Of a stretch of 64,000 nt of DNA, positions 58,317 through 64,000 are shown one piece after another. The DNA lies in the NCBI RefSeq assembly GCF_000621165.1, contig NZ_JHZA01000009.1, positions 186,001 to 250,000 on the forward strand. The letters are read 5' to 3'. A program made the translations under genes and the position numbers. Source of the stretch: Enterovibrio calviensis DSM 14347. Lineage in GTDB: Bacteria; Pseudomonadota; Gammaproteobacteria; Enterobacterales; Vibrionaceae. The stretch's first letter is position 1, and each line of letters starts with the position of its first letter. The notes beneath the pieces were generated by a model. The model ran no database searches. It had not been told where the DNA came from and saw nothing but the letters and a program-made list of their open reading frames with translations.

Positions 58317-59156
58317 CTAGCCCCACAACGCATGCAGCGCAGAATGCTGCTTGGCGAGCGGGGTGTCTTTAATGGCTAAGCGCACAGCATGGCTAGACAC
58401 TTTGCGTTGTCCTTTCCCGTAGCTCAGTAACAATGCTTTATGGCAAAGCTGATGCACCAAACGGGGAATACCGTGGCTTGCAACCCAAATTCGTCGCTTC
58501 GTCCAGACGCTAAACAAACGCGCTGAAGCGCCCTGCTCTTTCAGACGATGATCGATATAGGCAGAAGCTTCTGCAAAGGTCAGCGGCACGAGCTGCGCAC
58601 TGAAACTAATACGTTGTAGCAATTGGCGCATGTTGTGCTGTGATAAACGCTCATCAAGTTCGGGTTGGCCCAGCATGATCAATTGGATCAGCTTGTGTTG
58701 CTCCGTTTCCAAGTTGCCGAGCAATCGAATGGCTTCAAGCACATCATCAGGCAGTGTCTGCGCTTCATCGCACAAGATCACCACTCTCTTTTCTTGATGT
58801 GCAGCGTCAATAGCAGCACGTTGGATAGCACTCAATAAGCGGTCTGATGGCAAATCGCTATCAATGCGAAGTTCATCGGCAATCATGCGGTGCAAGCTGG
58901 CGACGGTATTTGCAGGGTTGGGTAAAAAGACCAACGTAAATGATGCCGACAGCGCTTTGACCAGCAGGCGACACACCATGGTTTTTCCTGTACCCACTTC
59001 GCCCGTCACCTTGACCAAGCCTTCCCCCATTTCCATTGCAGAGACGCAGGTATTAATGGCGTCCACGTGCGAGCGGACACCGAAAAAGCGTCGAGTGTCC
59101 GGCGTTAGGCTGAATGGAGAGGCATTGAGGCCAAAGTGTTCCAAATACATGTGCAT
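58317..59156 (-). CDS. mshM: MSHA ATPase MshM (ExeA/GspA-like)
   Basis: AAA+ type ATPase; the ExeA/GspA relatives help place the secretin in the outer membrane. 279 residues: Walker A GEVGTGKT at 52-59, Walker B VVILCDEAQTLP near 118-129, and GNLETEQHKLIQLIMLGQPELDERL in the ExeA family pattern. There is no peptidoglycan-binding C-terminal domain as in ExeA. Start ATG 59156 or 59150 (MYLEHFGLNASPFSL); the Shine-Dalgarno is weak. Confidence 0.91.
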   Translation of the reverse strand: MHMYLEHFGLNASPFSLTPDTRRFFGVRSHVDAINTCVSAMEMGEGLVKVTGEVGTGKTMVCRLLVKALSASFTLVFLPNPANTVASLHRMIADELRIDSDLPSDRLLSAIQRAAIDAAHQEKRVVILCDEAQTLPDDVLEAIRLLGNLETEQHKLIQLIMLGQPELDERLSQHNMRQLLQRISFSAQLVPLTFAEASAYIDHRLKEQGASARLFSVWTKRRIWVASHGIPRLVHQLCHKALLLSYGKGQRKVSSHAVRLAIKDTPLAKQHSALHALWG

Positions 59157-59166
59157 TCAGTAATGG

Positions 59167-60786
59167 TTAGTTTTCAGGGAACCAATCATTGAGCAGATCA
59201 CGTGAGCGCTGAATTTCTTCTTGCCACGTTTGCTCTCCGACCACTGAGGGTTGCAGCAAAATCACCAACTCGGTTTTTTGTTTCATGCGGTTCACGTTAC
59301 GGAAGAAATGACCCAGCCCAGGGATATCACCAAGCAAAGGGACCTTGGACACCATTTCTTCATAGCTCGATTTCATCAAGCCACCGATCACCACCACATC
59401 GCCCGAGCGAGCATGGATAATCGAGTCAGACTCTCGGATTGAGGTCTTCGCCAATGGCAAAACGTAAGGCTGAGAAGCGCTGCCCAGTTGAATGGTTTTC
59501 TCTTCTGTCACCACATCAATAACGGCAGGGTGAACGTGCAGCAACACACCATTGTCATCGTCAATTTGTGGCGTGACATCCAGCGAGATACCGGAGAAGA
59601 ATGGCGTTAGTTCAATGTTTGGGCCTGATTCAGAGTTATCACCGGATGAATCACTTGAAGAAATGTCAGTCACGAAATACTCATCGCCACCCACTTTGAT
59701 CACGGCTTTTTGATTGTTCGCCGCCGTCACTCGTGGGCTAGACAGCACGTTCACATCCCCTTGCGTATCAAGGAAACTTAGCACTGCATCAAAATGACCA
59801 TCGGTGATCGTCACGTTGGTTTGACCGCCAATCACATTGGAAATCAAATCACCGGCAAGATCAGAAACAGGGCGGCTTACGCTGATGCCACCGCTGCCTA
59901 TCGACTGGCTGATGTTGGACCAATTCACGCCTTGCTGATAACCATCACTCAGCGTCACTTCGAGGATTTTCGCTTCTAGAATGACCTGACGCTTCAAACG
60001 TTTTTGCGATGCAGCGAGGAAGCGTTTCACTTCACGCAGTTCATTCGGATAAGCCTTCACGGTGATTAAGCTCGCTTGCGGAGAAACCACAATGCTGCGC
60101 CCGTCACCTGAGCCGATCATTGCGCCGACCGCACGCTCAAGTTGTACCCAAAAGCTGCTTTCTGAACGCGTTTCGATGATCGTGCCGCCGGTTGGCACAG
60201 AAGCTCGCTCCGTGCTTTCGCCGTCGCCACTTGATGAGCTCGAATCGGTAGACATCGCGCCCGTGCTGATCGACGTCAGCGAGACGCCTGAGCGTTGCAG
60301 TTGCAAGTAATCAACAGGGAAGGTTTCAGTGCGAAGCGTGGCGGGGAACACTTGAATTAAGCTCCCTTGAATTTCCACGTTATAGCCGTAAATATCGGAC
60401 ACCACATCGAGTGCTTCCGCGACGGTGACGTCTTTTAGCGACACCGTGACTTTACCGCTGACATCTGGGTGCATCACAAGGTTGTAGTTAGTGCCTTGCA
60501 CTAAGCTGCCGAAAAAGGCTTTTGCATCAACGTGATTGGCATTAATGCGCAAGCGGTTTTCCATGACCTCTCCGCTACCGGACACATCGGAAAAATCGCC
60601 CATAAGATCGAGAGACACAGCATCGGGTAAATCAGCCAAAGGCTGCCCGCTGTTTTGCGCGTAAGCTTGGTTTAGCGCTTCTTGTACTTCTGTCGGTTGG
60701 TTATGCCCAACACTTTGGCATGCAGACAAAAGCAGACTAGTAATGAAGACTATCAGTGGTTTATTCAAAAAATTCATCTTATTCAC
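59167..60786 (-). CDS. mshL: MSHA outer membrane secretin MshL
   Basis: Secretin ring through which the pilus exits. 539 residues: signal peptide with lipobox LSAC (Cys23), so a lipoprotein secretin that may not need a separate pilotin; N-terminal STN/N0 and N1 domains (about 60-270), then the secretin beta-barrel (about 320-520) with VLSSPRVTAANNQKAVIKVGGDEYFV and VIGGLMKSSYEE ... VPLLGDIPGLGHFF. GTG start overlapping the mshK stop by four bases. Confidence 0.95.
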   Translation of the reverse strand: MNKMNFLNKPLIVFITSLLLSACQSVGHNQPTEVQEALNQAYAQNSGQPLADLPDAVSLDLMGDFSDVSGSGEVMENRLRINANHVDAKAFFGSLVQGTNYNLVMHPDVSGKVTVSLKDVTVAEALDVVSDIYGYNVEIQGSLIQVFPATLRTETFPVDYLQLQRSGVSLTSISTGAMSTDSSSSSGDGESTERASVPTGGTIIETRSESSFWVQLERAVGAMIGSGDGRSIVVSPQASLITVKAYPNELREVKRFLAASQKRLKRQVILEAKILEVTLSDGYQQGVNWSNISQSIGSGGISVSRPVSDLAGDLISNVIGGQTNVTITDGHFDAVLSFLDTQGDVNVLSSPRVTAANNQKAVIKVGGDEYFVTDISSSDSSGDNSESGPNIELTPFFSGISLDVTPQIDDDNGVLLHVHPAVIDVVTEEKTIQLGSASQPYVLPLAKTSIRESDSIIHARSGDVVVIGGLMKSSYEEMVSKVPLLGDIPGLGHFFRNVNRMKQKTELVILLQPSVVGEQTWQEEIQRSRDLLNDWFPEN

Positions 60787-61109
60787 TGTACTACCTGCTC
60801 ATTAAATACTGTCAGTGACCAATGACGCTGTCCGCGTTTTAGCGTCACACTGTTGTCATGAATTGCGCTGACGAAATAGCCGTTAATTGACTGACCTTTG
60901 CTGATACTTCGCCCATTAATCACAGCCGAACACGTATTGTTGCTGCCACACAAAATGGCATCCAAACGAGGTAGGCGATAGGTCTTCGTTTTGGTGGTTT
61001 TATTGGGTGCTTCATAGCCTAACGGGGCCGTGGGGTCGCTCTGTGCGAAAACCATAAATGGCACGGAGGTGAAGGCAATAATGGCGACCCATTTACTCAA
61101 CGCTTTCAT
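60783..61109 (-). CDS. mshK: MSHA biogenesis protein MshK (PilP-like)
   Basis: Small periplasmic protein, functionally like PilP/GspC in linking the inner membrane complex to the secretin. ATG at 61109 (MKALSKWVAIIAFTSVPFMVFA|QS) with GGAGGCG upstream, 108 residues. Signal peptide then a region SDPTAPLGYEAP followed by a small beta domain with the C-terminal GQSINGYFVSAIHDNSVTLKRG type of OB/HR domain. Overlaps mshJ by 17 bases. Confidence 0.86.
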   Translation of the reverse strand: MKALSKWVAIIAFTSVPFMVFAQSDPTAPLGYEAPNKTTKTKTYRLPRLDAILCGSNNTCSAVINGRSISKGQSINGYFVSAIHDNSVTLKRGQRHWSLTVFNEQVVQ

Positions 61110-61749
61110 TCGCGCCTCCAATAAACACGGCGCTTTCACCCAAGGTATAAACCTGCAAAGTCACTTCAGCCCAAGGGTACTCAGTGACACGATAATTGAC
61201 CTGCTTCCAGTAATACTTCACAGGTAGGGCTTCAAGTGCCGCCAAATATTCCACGATGTCGAAATACCGACCTTTGAGCGTTAATTCGATGGGATGAATG
61301 AAATAGCCAGCGTCATCGGTATGTGTCAGCTGTTGCGCTGGCATCGACACCATAGATAGCAATGTCAAACGATCGGATTGCTTCAACACGCTTTCCATCA
61401 AACCCGCCATTTTGTCTGCGTTCACTAGACCTTCGACTTTGTCCGCCATGCGCGCATCAAGGTCAGCAAGTTCTTGTGATAAATCTGCTAACTGTTGTTC
61501 CAGTTCGGCATTGGGTGACACACTCAACTTTTCTTGTTTAAGTTGATTGAGGGTCGAAAAATCTTTCGTACTTTGCTGTTGTTGCGCGACTTGTGCATTT
61601 AGCTGATTCAGGGTTTTCGTCATCGGCTCGATAAATAACAACACGCCAATGGCCAAGATGATCCCCCAACCGGCCAATGCGATAAGCCACTGTTCACGAG
61701 GAGAAAGCCCATCGAAGCCTTGCTTTAAGCGTTCGATCAATGCATTCAT
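61093..61749 (-). CDS. mshJ: MSHA alignment protein MshJ (PilO/GspM-like)
   Basis: Bitopic inner membrane protein of the assembly complex. 218 residues: short cytoplasmic part, membrane helix (about 22-42), periplasmic coiled coil (about 45-105) and a ferredoxin-like beta domain (about 120-215, LTLKGRYFDIVEYLAALEALPVKYYWKQVNY, a PilO pattern). ATGA overlap with mshI. Confidence 0.9.
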   Translation of the reverse strand: MNALIERLKQGFDGLSPREQWLIALAGWGIILAIGVLLFIEPMTKTLNQLNAQVAQQQQSTKDFSTLNQLKQEKLSVSPNAELEQQLADLSQELADLDARMADKVEGLVNADKMAGLMESVLKQSDRLTLLSMVSMPAQQLTHTDDAGYFIHPIELTLKGRYFDIVEYLAALEALPVKYYWKQVNYRVTEYPWAEVTLQVYTLGESAVFIGGANESVE

Positions 61750-63197
61750 TTCTGAGCCTCTCCTTTCTCGCGTTTTGCATTCAAACTAAACACAAGACGT
61801 TCCTTTTCATCACGCGTTAACGCCATTTGTTCAAACACACGTCCAGATAGCGGTTGTTGCGTTTGAAAGCTTTGTAGCCATGCAGGAACAGAAGAAGGTG
61901 TCGCCGCCAATCCTTTAATGTCGAGCGTGTCTCTGCCTATCGCAATGTCAGACACAGAAATATCTCGGCGTGATAGATCAGATAGCGCACGGAAAACAGA
62001 GGCATAACCTTGCTGCAAAGCGGCGTCATGAACCGCTACCGCTTCAAGGGCTTTTTGCTTTGATGCAATCGCCGCTTCGGCACGGTTGACGTCGTTCACC
62101 ATACTTAGCGATGGCACATGGAGTGCCAACTGTTCATTAAGTTGATTCGATGTAGACTCCGCCGTGCTGCGCGATTGCGTCGCAGTTTCTAACGCCTCGT
62201 TCGATTGCGACACTTGCCATTGTTGGTAAGCAGCCACTAACACAATCAATAGCCCTGTCAGCCCCCAGACCAATAGCATCTTTTCAAAGGTAAGCAGTGC
62301 GCTGCTTGGCGAGAGATCGTCACTGAAAAGGTTGATGTCAGGCGAACAATCTCGTTCAAGAGCCGCCAAGGCAACGTGTTGGTGGTGATCGCCTGATTCA
62401 AACAAAGTCTGTGGTCGCACTGACACCGACAGTCGGGAGGAAAGCTGAAAAGCTAACTCAGTATCATCAACGCCGTTTACGCTGACAACCAAACCACCCA
62501 CTTGGGCATGCTTGAGCTGCGAGCGCAGGTAATCGAGCGAACGTTGAATTTCTAGTGCGAGTTCGTCTATCACCAAAGGAGGTAATTGGTCGCCCTCAAA
62601 CAGCATGCCTCGTACTTGGCGCTGAAAGCACAATTTACCTTGGTCAAAAACCGCAATTTGTAGAATGCCCTGACTATCACGCGTCAGCACCATTTCTGTT
62701 TTGTCGAGTTGCGTCCACTGACGAAGCACCAAGTCTTCGGGTGACACTGCCACCAGCTGACATTGGCGCTTTTCAAGTGCTGCACTGAACTGAAGCAAGG
62801 GTTGCTTGTGACAAACAAACGCTTGGAAACGGTTGGCAATCGGAGATGAAAAACCATCTGCGACGATGTCAGAAGGCGAATCAGATAAGAAGTCTTTCAG
62901 TTTGAAAGGCAGTGCTGCGCGGATGTCTTCTTGCGACAGCTTTGGATCGTCAATCAGCAGGGTTTGATAAAGGCCATGCCCCAGCACCAAATGAAGATCA
63001 GATTTGGTTATCTCATGCCGATTTAACAACTGCAATGCAGCCGTCCAAGGGTCAGTGCCAGAAATTGACTGAGTGTCTACCTGTGCCTTTTTATGGTCAT
63101 GATAACCAATGACAACCTGACTGGCAGATACGACAAGGCTAACAACATTTCGCTGCCTTGATGAAGAAAAACGCGCAAGGAGAGTAGATACGGCCAT
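61746..63197 (-). CDS. mshI: MSHA alignment protein MshI (PilM/PilN-like)
   Basis: Inner membrane protein combining a PilM-like actin-fold cytoplasmic domain (about 15-270, poorly conserved) with a membrane helix (about 307-325, VWGLTGLLIVLVAAYQQW) and a PilN-like periplasmic coiled coil and domain. 483 residues. First gene of the pilus assembly operon mshIJKLMNEG. No clear Shine-Dalgarno at this ATG; a later start is possible but the N-terminal strand pattern supports it. Confidence 0.9.
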   Translation of the reverse strand: MAVSTLLARFSSSRQRNVVSLVVSASQVVIGYHDHKKAQVDTQSISGTDPWTAALQLLNRHEITKSDLHLVLGHGLYQTLLIDDPKLSQEDIRAALPFKLKDFLSDSPSDIVADGFSSPIANRFQAFVCHKQPLLQFSAALEKRQCQLVAVSPEDLVLRQWTQLDKTEMVLTRDSQGILQIAVFDQGKLCFQRQVRGMLFEGDQLPPLVIDELALEIQRSLDYLRSQLKHAQVGGLVVSVNGVDDTELAFQLSSRLSVSVRPQTLFESGDHHQHVALAALERDCSPDINLFSDDLSPSSALLTFEKMLLVWGLTGLLIVLVAAYQQWQVSQSNEALETATQSRSTAESTSNQLNEQLALHVPSLSMVNDVNRAEAAIASKQKALEAVAVHDAALQQGYASVFRALSDLSRRDISVSDIAIGRDTLDIKGLAATPSSVPAWLQSFQTQQPLSGRVFEQMALTRDEKERLVFSLNAKREKGEAQK

Positions 63198-63259
63198 TTA
63201 CGACTAATAGATGCTCAAATACTGTTACAAAAAAGGTCACCAAAACCAATTTGGCATAC

Positions 63260-63265
63260 AGTATA
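63260..63265 (-). promoter_or_regulatory. Possible -10 of the msh operon promoter
   Basis: TATACT on the minus strand, about 63 bases before the mshI ATG. The -35 at 17 bp (TTTTGG) is poor. The interval 63198-63353 holds no gene. Confidence 0.35.
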
Positions 63266-63353
63266 CTCTATCAAAATTCCCGCCAAAAAATAAGTACGCA
63301 GGCGACAATTTCATGACGCAATTGAGTGCTTTATAAACACTGCGCGACTTAGA

Positions 63354-64000
63354 TCATTTTTTGCGCCAGCGCTGGCGTTTTAACGTGGCGGGGCTTGAAG
63401 ATAGCTCCGCGCCGAGGAAACGACCTTGACCGCCTTGAACGCCAAGTTGCAGTAAGACATTCCACTCATGTTCAGACTCTACCCCCACGGCTAACACCTC
63501 TGTCGATGTCGGCTCACAGGCACCAAGCATACTGCGAACATAAAGCTGATTTTCAGGGCGTTGATGAATATCTCGAATCAGGCTTCTATGAAGCTTAATG
63601 TACTTAGGTTGAATGTCTTTGACGTAGTGGGTACTCACCACAGAGCGCCCCGCCTGATCGACCACCAAGGCGCAGCCCAATGCTCGTATCATTCGCAAGG
63701 TCGGACGCACCGCATCAAAGTGTTGTACCAATGGGCCTTCAGACACTTCAAATTGCATACGATTAAGCACACTACGAGGCGTCTGCAATAGCACGTCTCG
63801 CAGCCACGTTTGAAAAGCGCGCTGACGCAAAGACTCTGCACATATGTTCAATGACAGTATTTCTCGACCATCACCGTTGCGTAATTGATGAAGCGTTTTG
63901 GTGACAACATTGCGATCAAGCGTGATGTTCATCCCCACCAATTCAATACCGTTTAAGAAACGTGACGCTTTAATGATGAGTCCATTTTCATCTTTTATTC
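63354..64000 (-). CDS. csrD: CsrD/MshH RNase E specificity factor (C-terminal EAL part; cut by window edge)
   Basis: C-terminal about 215 residues of a degenerate GGDEF-EAL protein. CsrD (MshH) in E. coli targets CsrB/CsrC small RNAs for RNase E decay and has no c-di-GMP enzyme activity. The open frame continues past 64000. The expected EAL catalytic motif is altered (FEVSEG in place of the usual E-containing FEITE...; NICAESL in place of NxS), and the loop CALVVDQAGRS lacks the DDFGxG catalytic pattern, which fits CsrD rather than an active phosphodiesterase. Next to mshI as in Vibrio. Confidence 0.88.
   Translation of the reverse strand, partial: IKDENGLIIKASRFLNGIELVGMNITLDRNVVTKTLHQLRNGDGREILSLNICAESLRQRAFQTWLRDVLLQTPRSVLNRMQFEVSEGPLVQHFDAVRPTLRMIRALGCALVVDQAGRSVVSTHYVKDIQPKYIKLHRSLIRDIHQRPENQLYVRSMLGACEPTSTEVLAVGVESEHEWNVLLQLGVQGGQGRFLGAELSSSPATLKRQRWRKK

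Noticed and set aside
63250-63270. LexA-like CTGTAT sequence upstream of mshI
   Set aside because: Only one half matches the CTGTN8ACAG operator and the second half is missing.

Overview
The window is a chromosomal core segment of a gammaproteobacterium, almost certainly a member of the Vibrionaceae. This rests on the complete MSHA (mannose-sensitive haemagglutinin) pilus locus next to mreBCD, a Vibrio-type order of the rsmI-lpoA-yraN-diaA-dolP, petABC, mla and rpoN clusters, and protein sequences of enteric/Vibrio type throughout. I cannot name genus or species. No tRNA, rRNA operon, CRISPR array, transposase, integrase or phage gene was seen.

Layout. 1-4080 (minus): start of the division and cell wall (dcw) cluster, mraZ-rsmH-ftsL-ftsI-murE (murE cut by the window edge), with a promoter and four MraZ boxes upstream of mraZ. 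4277-4666 (minus): RNase P RNA. 4719-8983: rsmI, divergent from lpoA-yraN-diaA-dolP. 9029-12837 (minus): sspB-sspA, then the cytochrome bc1 operon petABC. 13230-15398 (minus): rplM-rpsI with a leader, then zapE. 15582-18642 (plus): zapG, degQ, degS. 18745-23309 (minus): the phospholipid transport operon mlaFEDCB with ibaG and murA. 23711-31440 (plus): yrbG-kdsD-kdsC-lptC-lptA-lptB-rpoN-hpf-ptsN-rapZ-npr, covering Kdo synthesis, LPS export, sigma-54 and the nitrogen PTS. 31572-32939: mgtE. 32986-34440: a small AT-rich accessory cassette holding one membrane acyltransferase between two copies of a palindromic repeat. 34447-38182: pmbA/tldE, darP and tldD. 38265-47639 (minus): mreBCD-maf-rng-yhdP-nit. 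47756-63197 (minus): the msh pilus operon mshI-J-K-L-M-N-E-G-F-A-C-D-O-P-Q. 63354-64000: the 3' part of csrD (mshH).

Most of the window serves the cell envelope: septal peptidoglycan synthesis (FtsI, MurE, MurA, LpoA), rod shape (MreBCD), outer membrane lipid balance (Mla, YhdP, DolP), LPS synthesis and export (KdsD/KdsC, LptCAB), envelope proteolysis (DegQ, DegS) and a type IV pilus for attachment. The MshE ATPase keeps the c-di-GMP-binding MshEN signature and the locus sits beside an EAL-domain protein.

I found no clearly undescribed system. The points most worth a second look are the repeat-flanked acyltransferase cassette with covarying hairpins, an msh locus with a single pilin gene (no mshB) starting one base after mshF, an mshQ gene whose 5' part differs in base composition from the rest, a 15-bp tandem repeat inside mshN, and a sigma-E-like promoter before degQ.
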